Shown: piece by piece, positions 1-6,078 of the stretch
How the letters are laid out: every line of letters begins with the position of its first letter
How positions within the stretch are numbered: position 1 is the stretch's first letter
Assembly: GCA_028708945.1 (NCBI GenBank)
Contig: JAQVXV010000006.1
Coordinates: 75,772-82,279 of the forward strand
DNA: 6,508 nucleotides
Origin: Bacilli bacterium
Lineage (GTDB): Bacteria > Bacillota_I > Bacilli_A > RF39 > UBA660
Direction of reading: 5' to 3'
Made by a program: the position numbers and the translations under genes
Notes under the pieces: model-generated
What the model was told of the DNA's origin: nothing
The model's input: the letters and a program-made list of their open reading frames with translations, nothing else
Databases searched by the model: none

Positions 1-1787
1 GCAATATTTTTTTTGATTAAAAACTCTATTTCTAACCTTTGAGTCACTAATGAAGCATAGTTTCTAATTGGTGATCCAAGATGACCATAGGCTTCTATTT
101 TTAACCCATGATGACCGGTATTGTTAGTTGAATAAAATGAGGGTTGAAGTATTCTTTTTATTTCATCTGCTAAACCTTTAACTTTAACATCGTTTTTAAT
201 TTCACTTTTTAATTCCTCAACATCTCCATAAGCTAGTTCAGAGTTATTTATTCTGTATAAAAATGGAAGATTGTATTTACTATTATTAAATATTTGTGCT
301 ACAAAGCGATTTAAATAGATTATATATTCACTATTCATATTAGATACCATACTACTATTATGGTCTTTTGTAATTAAATCTTTCTCAAAATTTATTTCTT
401 TAAGTATATTTTTTACATCATGGTATTTTTCTATATTTTGTCTATCAAGATTTAAATGTTCAGAAAATAAGCATAGATTTTTTAGTAATTTATAATCTTC
501 ATTATCATTCTTTTTCATTAAACATTTTTCAGCTTCTTCGTAAGAATAATTGTGTCTTACTTTAATTAATGATTTATTAATTTCAAAATTTACAGGTTCA
601 AGTGTATTTTTATCAAATTCAAACAAATGTGAAATTGCATATCTTTCTTCATTTTCTCTTAGTGAAAAAACTATGTTTGATAGATAATCTGGAAACATTG
701 GAACACGGTTAAATGGGATGTATATTGATGATCCTTTATTGAGTGCTGAAGTATCTAAAGGTGAGTTTTTTGATATAAAATCTGCAACATTAGCAATATA
801 TACGCCAATTAAAAAATTTCCATTTGGAAGTACTTCAAACGATAAGGCGTCATCAAAAGTATGTGTTCCAGATCCATCTATAGTTATTATATTTTTATCA
901 GTCATATCAATGTAATCATTATGATTAACTTCATTTATTTTTTCTGATTTATCATTGCTTTCTGGCAAATATTTTTTATTTAATTGTTGTATAGCACTTT
1001 TAACATCTGTGATTTTTGCATTACATAAATTATTGATAGTTGAAGCTAAAAATTGTTGTCCTCTTTCATCTACTATACCTGATTTAAGAATACTTTTTAA
1101 TTCCTTTAAAAAGTTAATTCTAATGTCATCATCTAAATAATTTTTATAATCTAAAATTAAGTTAACAATTCTTTCATAATAAACTGTATCAAAATAATTA
1201 TTATCTCTTATTGATTCAGTGTAATTATTAAATACTTTTTTGATTAACTCTCTTCTAAATAATGGGGATGTATCTAATTTAAGGTTGTCAGAATTGAAAA
1301 CTATTTCAACATAATCATATATTTTAGCCTCGAAAAGTAAATAATTTATATACTCTTTAAGATTTTTATTATCTTTACCTTCATCAAGATTGTTTTTAGG
1401 TTCTTCATTTTGAATTCTAATTAGAACTAAACTTGTTTTTAAATTTTTAAAAAACTCTTTAACTTTTTGACTAAATGCTGGTGAGTTTTTTTGTTGATCG
1501 ACATAAATTTCTAATTTTTCTAATTTTTTCTTTGTTTTATTATCATTATAAGATATATACTCTAAACATTGATTTAAATTTTTTAAATAATTGTATAGAT
1601 TTAATAGTTTATCTTGTGTAATTTTTTTAGGCAAACTATGAATATCAGCATATAGGACCTCTAAAATATAATTTGCGACTTCTTCCTCACTGACTCTATC
1701 TTGTTTATTTAATTTTTTAACGATTGCTTCAAATGATTGATTACCTCTTGTTAATTCAATATGAATATCTTTTTTATTTACCCCCAT
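1..1787 (-). CDS. RNB-domain exoribonuclease (RNase II/R superfamily), partial, novel-looking N-terminus
   Basis: This frame is open for 595 codons from ATG (1787-1785) and leaves the window before a stop, so the C-terminus (any S1 domain) is not visible. The RNB domain starts near residue 295. The metal-binding motif is ITIDGSGTHTFDDAL, giving Asp304, Asp312 and Asp313, but Thr310 stands where RNase II/R have a further Asp. Later come an LIEE-like helix with only Glu487 kept (Ser486 before it), PFLYRIN (508-514), GHHGLKI and YGHLGSPIRNY with Arg575, the usual RNA-binding Arg. The family degrades RNA 3'-to-5' with Mg2+. Residues 1-290 are Lys/Leu/Asn-rich and look helical, and I see no cold-shock OB domain there. 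The start is nine bases after the dnaI stop, with SD AGGGGGAT (1791-1798) overlapping that stop. It is probably the last visible gene of the dnaB-dnaI operon. Membership in the family is secure; whether it is RNase R, a diverged paralogue or a low-activity form is open. Confidence 0.93.
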   Translation of the reverse strand, partial: MGVNKKDIHIELTRGNQSFEAIVKKLNKQDRVSEEEVANYILEVLYADIHSLPKKITQDKLLNLYNYLKNLNQCLEYISYNDNKTKKKLEKLEIYVDQQKNSPAFSQKVKEFFKNLKTSLVLIRIQNEEPKNNLDEGKDNKNLKEYINYLLFEAKIYDYVEIVFNSDNLKLDTSPLFRRELIKKVFNNYTESIRDNNYFDTVYYERIVNLILDYKNYLDDDIRINFLKELKSILKSGIVDERGQQFLASTINNLCNAKITDVKSAIQQLNKKYLPESNDKSEKINEVNHNDYIDMTDKNIITIDGSGTHTFDDALSFEVLPNGNFLIGVYIANVADFISKNSPLDTSALNKGSSIYIPFNRVPMFPDYLSNIVFSLRENEERYAISHLFEFDKNTLEPVNFEINKSLIKVRHNYSYEEAEKCLMKKNDNEDYKLLKNLCLFSEHLNLDRQNIEKYHDVKNILKEINFEKDLITKDHNSSMVSNMNSEYIIYLNRFVAQIFNNSKYNLPFLYRINNSELAYGDVEELKSEIKNDVKVKGLADEIKRILQPSFYSTNNTGHHGLKIEAYGHLGSPIRNYASLVTQRLEIEFLIKKNI

Positions 1788-1796
1788 AAAATCCCC

Positions 1797-2693
1797 CTAC
1801 TTCCTTAAGTTTTTACCAACTAGTTGTAAATTTTCACTTAAGTGTTTTATTCTCTCCATGATTCTCATGGCTTTAACAGAGTCAGATTTATCTTTAGTAT
1901 TTGTAAAATGTTCTTCTAACTCTTTTAAATTAAGATTTGAAGTAAAAAATACAGGTAATGAATTATCCATACGATATTGTAGTATCGTACATAATATTTC
2001 ATCTCGTGCCCATGCTGTAACGTTTTCTGCACCAAGATCATCTATAAAAAGTAACTCGATATTTTTAATATATTCCATTTTTTGATCGTAATTTGAATCG
2101 AAAGATTCTTTTAAATCTCTTAAAAATTCAGGCCAAAATACAATGGCGCTTTTAACATTTTTTTTAGCAAGTTCATTAAGCATTGCTGCTATTATATAAC
2201 TTTTTCCGCTTCCGAAATTTCCATATAAGTATAGACCTTTATTAGGTTTTACTTTTTGATAGTTTTTAATGAAATTTGTTATCCATTCAACTACCTCTAA
2301 TCTAGAACCATCAATAAACAAATCTTTTATATTGGCATGTGCTAAAGATGCGGAAACATTAAATAAAGATATGTTTTTTGGTATTTCTTCTAATAAATCT
2401 ATTTGTTTTTGATATTTACATTTTATATAATTGAAACTAAAATATTCTTTGCTCTCTGGTAATAAAAGATAACCTTGTTTTCTATTCTTACATTCATGAA
2501 TGCTTTTGCAATCTAAACAGTTTTTAAATTCATTATAGCTCTCTTCTAGTTCTGTAGTATTAATTAGCAAGTCTCTTTTACTAATATTGAATTTAGAAAC
2601 ATATTCCTTAAATCCTTCTTTTTTCAAAGCTTCTTTAAGGTATTTTTCTAGATTTGTATTTTTTTTAGGCATCATTTTTTTAATTGATTCCAT
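1797..2693 (-). CDS. dnaI: Primosomal protein DnaI (helicase loader ATPase)
   Basis: DnaI is the AAA+ ATPase that loads the replicative DnaB-type helicase (DnaC in Bacillus) onto DNA with DnaB and DnaD. At 298 aa it is close to family length. The N-terminal helicase-binding region carries a zinc-ligand cluster: Cys59, Cys62, His67, Cys68 and Cys92 are the candidates. The ATPase domain follows: Walker A GNFGSGKS (158-165), Walker B LLFIDD (214-219), sensor-1 TSN (251-253), and a C-terminal MRIMERI segment with Arg277 and Arg281 in the arginine-finger/sensor-2 region. The protein ends in GKNLRK, similar to known DnaI proteins. The ATG at 2693 lies four bases after the dnaB stop. Its SD, AGGTGA (2698-2703), includes that stop codon, so translation is probably coupled. 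All key ATPase residues are present and nothing is odd about the gene. Confidence 0.97.
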   Translation of the reverse strand: MESIKKMMPKKNTNLEKYLKEALKKEGFKEYVSKFNISKRDLLINTTELEESYNEFKNCLDCKSIHECKNRKQGYLLLPESKEYFSFNYIKCKYQKQIDLLEEIPKNISLFNVSASLAHANIKDLFIDGSRLEVVEWITNFIKNYQKVKPNKGLYLYGNFGSGKSYIIAAMLNELAKKNVKSAIVFWPEFLRDLKESFDSNYDQKMEYIKNIELLFIDDLGAENVTAWARDEILCTILQYRMDNSLPVFFTSNLNLKELEEHFTNTKDKSDSVKAMRIMERIKHLSENLQLVGKNLRK

Positions 2694-2697
2694 TTTA

Positions 2698-3957
2698 TCA
2701 CCTATATTCTTTTAAAATTTCTTCCATCCTTTTAATTTTATCTGGGTTAGTATCTTTTTCATATTCTTTACCTACCCATTCTGGTTTGGAAAATTCTTTT
2801 TTTCTTGTAATTTGTTTTTTACTTTTATATTCTTTTTCAGCTATATTCATTGCTTCTTCAACTGTTTGAATATTATCTCTTTTCCATTGACCTGCTATTG
2901 TTTCAATAAAATTTCTCGTTAATTTGTTATTGTTGATTTTTAAAACATAATCCACTAAAACATTAACAACACCTGGATTTATCTTTATTTGATTTACTAA
3001 TATCTTTAAAGTTTCAGTATCATAAGAACTGATTTTTCCACCATTATATTTTAACTTTAAATACTCGTATGGAGTACTTGTTTCATATTGATAAATCATT
3101 TTATCTCTAGAGGAAACAGTGGTGTTTTTCTTTCTTAGATATTCAGGTTGATTTTTATATATCAAATTAGGTAAATGTCCATCATTTTCAAATTTATAAA
3201 ATTCTTGAGCATTTAGTTCTAATTTATTTAAATCTATTTTCATTTCAGTAATTGAATTTTCAATTAAATTTTTAATTTCTTCATTATCAAAACCATAAAT
3301 CAAAGATAAATTAACTATAAAATTTTTAGTTTCATGATTAATTTTTCTTTTATTTAATAGCTCTGAAGGAATTAAACTAAATACGATATTTAAGTCAATA
3401 TTAGGTTCAATCGTTATTGTTCCCCTTGTTATTTTTTTGATATTCGGATATTCTTCATTGTTGATGATTCCTACTTCAAATACATCTGACAATTTACAAG
3501 TAATATTTTTATAATCTTCTAAATTTAATGCTGGTATTTTAAAATAATCTACTATTTTTTTATACCTTTTTTTATCTACATTACTATATAACAATGTGTT
3601 TAAAATCGGATTTTTGAAAAATTGATTTGGTTCAAAAGGTGAATAAAGTTCATATAAATAATTATTTATTTCTCCGTTTTTGAAATATGTTTTTATAAGT
3701 CCGAGAGCTTCTAACTTTTCTTTAGCTTCAACAAATTCAATTAAACTAATTTTCATATTTTCTAATATGCTATAGTGATCAAATTCTTCGGATATTATTT
3801 CGCTTTTTTCTAAGTAAGTCCATAGTGTAAAATATAAGTTAACTGACGTAAACCCAATAATAGGTTGATATAACATTAACAAATTCTTGCGATCATTGTC
3901 TGTTAATATCGATTTATTTACTACAACAAAACGATCAATGGGTACAATAGAATTCAT
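2698..3957 (-). CDS. dnaB: Replication initiation and membrane attachment protein DnaB (Bacillus type)
   Basis: This is the Bacillota helicase co-loader DnaB, unrelated to the E. coli DnaB helicase. It binds DNA at the origin and at restart sites and works with DnaD and DnaI. Residues 1-110 fit the DDBH1 winged-helix region, with LYQPIIGFTSVNLYFTLW at 29-46 a typical opening. Residues about 295-375 form the DDBH2 domain and carry its DNA-binding signature as FxxxIxxxW (Phe350, Ile354, Trp358; usually a Tyr first). A Lys-rich tail (378-419) follows. The 419-aa length is within what is usual for DnaB. ATG at 3957 has SD AGAGGTGAT (3962-3970) and lies 19 nt from the predicted transcript start, heading the dnaB-dnaI-RNB operon. 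The gene ends in tandem stops, TGA then TAA, and the TGA is part of the dnaI ribosome binding site. Confidence 0.96.
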   Translation of the reverse strand: MNSIVPIDRFVVVNKSILTDNDRKNLLMLYQPIIGFTSVNLYFTLWTYLEKSEIISEEFDHYSILENMKISLIEFVEAKEKLEALGLIKTYFKNGEINNYLYELYSPFEPNQFFKNPILNTLLYSNVDKKRYKKIVDYFKIPALNLEDYKNITCKLSDVFEVGIINNEEYPNIKKITRGTITIEPNIDLNIVFSLIPSELLNKRKINHETKNFIVNLSLIYGFDNEEIKNLIENSITEMKIDLNKLELNAQEFYKFENDGHLPNLIYKNQPEYLRKKNTTVSSRDKMIYQYETSTPYEYLKLKYNGGKISSYDTETLKILVNQIKINPGVVNVLVDYVLKINNNKLTRNFIETIAGQWKRDNIQTVEEAMNIAEKEYKSKKQITRKKEFSKPEWVGKEYEKDTNPDKIKRMEEILKEYR

Positions 3958-3982
3958 TTATATCACCTCTTTTGTTAAAATT

Positions 3983-4011
3983 ATTATAATATATTTTGTC
4001 ATATATTGCAA
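3983..4011 (-). promoter_or_regulatory. Sigma-A-like promoter of dnaB-dnaI-RNB operon
   Basis: On the minus strand TTGCAA (4011-4006) and a perfect TATAAT (3988-3983) are separated by exactly 17 bases. The predicted transcript start is about 3976, leaving a 19-nt leader that contains the dnaB SD. It lies directly after the terminator of the YebC-family gene, which supports a separate transcription unit. Seen in sequence, not tested. Confidence 0.8.
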
Positions 4012-4037
4012 ATAAAAAACTATAAAAATTATAGTTT
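4011..4037 (-). terminator. Rho-independent terminator after the yebC-family gene
   Basis: On the minus strand an 8-bp stem AAACTATA / TATAGTTT (4037-4030 and 4024-4017) with a 5-nt loop is followed by a T-rich tract (4016-4011). The hairpin overlaps the stop codon and last codons of the YebC-family gene. The stem is almost all A-T, so it may be weak and allow read-through into dnaB. Confidence 0.6.
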
Positions 4038-4742
4038 CACATTGTGGTATATTTTTTGAACATCATCTATCTCATCTAAGAGGTTAATCATTTTTTGAAA
4101 ATCCTCTAAATCCTCACCAATTAAGGTAACTGTGTCTTTAGGTAAAAAAGATATTTCATCTACTTCAAACTCAACATTTTTAATGAGATTAGAGATAGTT
4201 TCTTTTATTCGATATAATTCTTGAGGATTCCCGTAAATTGTTATTGTATCTTCTTCAAATTCTAAATCCTCTATTTCTATATTATCTTCAATTAAGGCAT
4301 TTAAAACTTCTTCTTCATTATTACCTTTAAAACTTACGATACAAAGATTATCATACATATAACTTACGCTACCTTGCGCACCCATTTTTATGCCTGTTTT
4401 ATTCAATGCTGCCCTGACGCTACTGATTGATCTATTAACATTATCCGTAAGACATTCAACAATTAAGTTAGAACCACTAGGTCCGAATAATTCATAAGAA
4501 ACTTGCATATATGATTCATCAACACCACTGTTGACTTTATCAATTGCTCTTTTAATAATATCGGATGGTATTTGTTCACTCTTTGCTTTTTCGACGATTC
4601 TTTTTAAAGTTAAGTTACTATTTAACTCTGTTCCACCGGTCTTAGCTGCTTGATAAATTTCTTTTGCATACATTGAATAAAGTTTTGCTTTAGCAGCCCC
4701 TGTTTTTTGTTTGGATGCTGCAATACTTGGAAATCTTCCCAT
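4029..4742 (-). CDS. yebC: YebC/PmpR family protein, YeeN-like subtype
   Basis: YebC-family proteins are small three-domain proteins (TACO1 is the mitochondrial relative). They were first annotated as transcription regulators, and some members have more recently been linked to ribosome function on difficult sequences such as proline runs. At 237 aa this one has normal length. It shows the family N-terminal helical region (SMYAKEIYQAAKTGG, 23-37), the ELFGPSGSNLIVECLTDNVNRS core (84-105, starting at Glu84) and GAQGSVSYMYDN (from 121). The ending DVQKIYHNV matches the YeeN-type branch, as does the ERA-like AIDKVNSG stretch. ATG at 4742 is preceded by SD AGGAGAG (4754-4748). It lies 23 bases after the 105-aa gene in the rnc transcription unit and ends in a hairpin terminator. 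Family call secure; subtype fairly sure; molecular role in this organism inferred only. Confidence 0.96.
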   Translation of the reverse strand: MGRFPSIAASKQKTGAAKAKLYSMYAKEIYQAAKTGGTELNSNLTLKRIVEKAKSEQIPSDIIKRAIDKVNSGVDESYMQVSYELFGPSGSNLIVECLTDNVNRSISSVRAALNKTGIKMGAQGSVSYMYDNLCIVSFKGNNEEEVLNALIEDNIEIEDLEFEEDTITIYGNPQELYRIKETISNLIKNVEFEVDEISFLPKDTVTLIGEDLEDFQKMINLLDEIDDVQKIYHNVKL

Positions 4743-4765
4743 TTTATCTCTCCTATCAATTATTA

Positions 4766-5083
4766 TTATAAAATAAAATCTTTATCTATTTTTAACTTAA
4801 TTATTTTTTCTCTTTTTATAATTCTTAAAAGTTCTAATAATATATTTTTTTGTTTGTTACAAATACAACTAAACTCAATTACTTGATTATAATTTAAAGA
4901 AAAATTAATGACGTCACTTTTCCTGTTTGGTGCCTTAATATAAATCACATTATTGTCTAAACCTCTTAAATTAAAACTCAATTTTTCATTATTTTTAATA
5001 CTTCCCATTAAGTTATCATTAATATATATCTCATAGGGAGTATCTTTATCGTATTCATTGTTTTCTCTTCTTATTATTATCAT
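4766..5083 (-). CDS. Hypothetical small protein, probable beta-rich domain
   Basis: I do not recognise this gene with certainty. It encodes 105 residues with no signal peptide or membrane helix. Residues 17-73 alternate hydrophobic and polar positions as in a small beta-sandwich: YEIYINDNLMGSIKNNEKLSFNL, then a stretch ending VIEFSC. The order 'Y-x-Y-I-(D/N)-(D/G)-x-x-x-G-x-I-x-N-x-E' resembles small PEGA-like domains in Bacillota, but this is pattern memory, not a search. Residues 78-105 are a Lys/Leu/Ile-rich tail, probably helical. ATG at 5083 is one base after the rnc stop, with SD AGGTG (5093-5089) inside the last rnc codons, so it is almost certainly translated and coupled to rnc. Tight spacing makes it a real gene; function unknown. 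Confidence 0.78.
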   Translation of the reverse strand: MIIIRRENNEYDKDTPYEIYINDNLMGSIKNNEKLSFNLRGLDNNVIYIKAPNRKSDVINFSLNYNQVIEFSCICNKQKNILLELLRIIKREKIIKLKIDKDFIL

Positions 5084-5084
5084 A

Positions 5085-5762
5085 CTAGCACCTATAAAAC
5101 TGTTCGTTATTTTGAGCTTTTTTTAAGGCATCTTTAGCAGCATTTTGTTCTGCTTCTTTTTTACTATGTGCAGTTCCCCTACCATATTTCATATTATCTA
5201 TCTTTACTTCTACTGTAAAAGTTTTATCGTGTGCAGGTCCCTCTTCATCTACTATTATATACTCTAAACTTCTTTTATCAGTTTGCACTAATTCTTGTAA
5301 TATTGATTTATAATCACTGAAAAAATCAATTTCCCTTCTTTCAATTAAAGGTATGATGTTTTTATACATAAATTTCTTTACTTCATCGATTCCTAAATCT
5401 AAATAAATTGCCCCAATAAAAGATTCAAAAACATCCGCTATTATAGCTTTTCTCTTGCCACCTGACGCTATTTCACCTTTTCCAAACATTATATGTTTAT
5501 CTAAACCTAATCTAATAGCATACTCATACAAAGCACTTTCACAGACATAATGCGATCTCAATTTAGTCATTGTTCCTTCAGCGTGATCAGTGTTTTTAAA
5601 TAAATATTCACTCATCACTAATTCTAAAACAGAGTCTCCTAAGTATTCTAATCTTTCATAACTTAAGACATTATTCTCATTAGAATAAGAAGTATGAATA
5701 AAAGCTCTTTCATAAATACTCTTTTTATTAGGTTTTATATTTAAATCATCTAATATTTTCAT
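5085..5762 (-). CDS. rnc: Ribonuclease III
   Basis: RNase III cuts double-stranded RNA, including rRNA precursors and structured mRNAs, as a Mg2+-dependent homodimer. The 225-aa length is typical. The RNase III signature is ERLEYLGDSVLE (36-47). Catalytic acids are all present: Glu36, Glu39 and Asp43 in the signature, Glu62 in AEGTMTKLR, and Asp110 and Glu113 in IIADVFESF. A double-stranded-RNA-binding domain covers about 150-217, ending in the usual KKEAEQNAAKDAL helix. ATG at 5762 has SD GGTGAT (5771-5766) three bases upstream. The gene is first in a leftward unit with a 105-aa gene and a YebC-family gene; its common Bacillota partners smc and ftsY are not seen here. Nothing in the enzyme itself is unusual. 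Confidence 0.98.
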   Translation of the reverse strand: MKILDDLNIKPNKKSIYERAFIHTSYSNENNVLSYERLEYLGDSVLELVMSEYLFKNTDHAEGTMTKLRSHYVCESALYEYAIRLGLDKHIMFGKGEIASGGKRKAIIADVFESFIGAIYLDLGIDEVKKFMYKNIIPLIERREIDFFSDYKSILQELVQTDKRSLEYIIVDEEGPAHDKTFTVEVKIDNMKYGRGTAHSKKEAEQNAAKDALKKAQNNEQFYRC

Positions 5763-5777
5763 GTTATCACCATTCTT

Positions 5778-5786
5778 ATTATATCA
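5778..5786 (-). promoter_or_regulatory. Extended -10 promoter of rnc unit
   Basis: On the minus strand TGATATAAT (5786-5778) is a perfect extended -10 (TGnTATAAT). The -35 is weak: TTAAAA (5804-5799) at 15 bases or TATTAA at 17, as is common for extended -10 promoters. A start seven bases downstream falls at 5771, the first G of the rnc SD, giving a 9-nt leader. Confidence 0.72.
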
Positions 5787-5812
5787 AAGATTTCCTACTT
5801 TTAATATTTTAT

Positions 5813-5841
5813 TTTACTTTTAGGTGAATTTAATATATAAT
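5813..5841 (+). promoter_or_regulatory. Promoter of yidD-lipoprotein unit
   Basis: TTTACT (5813-5818, four of six matches to TTGACA) and a perfect TATAAT (5836-5841) are 17 bases apart. The predicted start is 5848, the first G of the yidD SD, giving a 9-nt leader. This promoter lies downstream of the upstream in-frame GTG at 5824 and therefore argues for the ATG at 5857. Confidence 0.68.
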
Positions 5842-5856
5842 TATTGTGGTGTTAAG

Positions 5857-6078
5857 ATGAAAAAAATACTTATAAAACTTATAAAATTGTACCAATATAT
5901 TCCAGGTAGTTTTCATAACCTATGTAGGCATACTCCAACATGTTCACAATATGCGATTGAGGCAATTGAAGAATATGGAAGTTGTAGGGGTTCTATGTTA
6001 GCAATTAAAAGAATATTAAAATGTAATCCATGGGGTACTAAAGGATATGATCCGGTAAAAAGGAGTGAAAAAAATTGA
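5857..6078 (+). CDS. yidD: Membrane protein insertion efficiency factor YidD
   Basis: YidD is a small protein at the inner face of the membrane that helps YidC-dependent insertion of membrane proteins. The chosen ATG gives 73 aa, the usual family size. It begins with a basic amphipathic helix ([13 protein letters not shown]), then the family core: [19 protein letters not shown] (23-41) with Cys23 and Cys29, then [12 protein letters not shown] (48-59) with Cys56, and GYDPV (63-67). The frame is open up to a GTG at 5824, which would add 11 residues, but that codon lacks an SD and lies upstream of the promoter; SD GGTG (5848-5851) fits the ATG. In most bacteria yidD sits beside rnpA and yidC; here it is followed by a lipoprotein gene that overlaps its stop codon. 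The final residues KRSEKN come from bases that also hold the next gene's SD. Confidence 0.95.
   Translation: MKKILIKLIKLYQYIPGSFHNLCRHTPTCSQYAIEAIEEYGSCRGSMLAIKRILKCNPWGTKGYDPVKRSEKN
6062..6077 (+). promoter_or_regulatory. RBS and TTG start of lipoprotein gene inside yidD
   Basis: GGAGTG (6062-6067) followed by seven A bases precedes TTG (6075-6077), which shares two bases with the yidD TGA stop (6076-6078). This arrangement fixes TTG as the start: it yields a lipoprotein signal peptide. The next in-frame ATG (6141) would remove it. Confidence 0.82.

Larger units (their letters stand above)
5763..5856. promoter_or_regulatory. Divergent intergenic region between rnc and yidD
   Basis: These 94 bases separate two divergently transcribed units and hold two back-to-back promoters that do not overlap. 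The rnc -10 is at 5778-5786 (minus) and the yidD elements are at 5813-5841 (plus). The centre (about 5799-5818) is nearly all A/T and could serve as an UP-like element for either. I see no clear operator palindrome or riboswitch; there is no room for one in the short leaders. Confidence 0.65.

Noticed and set aside
718..1140. Two short plus-strand open frames (718-915 and 955-1140) opposite the left gene
   Set aside because: They lie antisense to the continuous RNB reading frame, which has clear family motifs in exactly this region. They have no convincing SD or family resemblance.
1..1787. Possible frameshift or pseudogene for the RNB gene because of lost catalytic residues
   Set aside because: The frame is uninterrupted for 595 codons, and motifs from residue 300 to 577 are in one frame with normal spacing, so it is diverged rather than broken.
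1858..2869. Plus-strand open frames at 1858-2085 and 2684-2869
   Set aside because: Both are antisense shadows of dnaI and dnaB, with no independent start signals or recognisable protein.
5824..5856. GTG at 5824 as start of yidD
   Set aside because: It would add 11 residues not typical of YidD, has no SD, and lies upstream of the TATAAT at 5836-5841. ATG at 5857 has SD GGTG and gives normal length.
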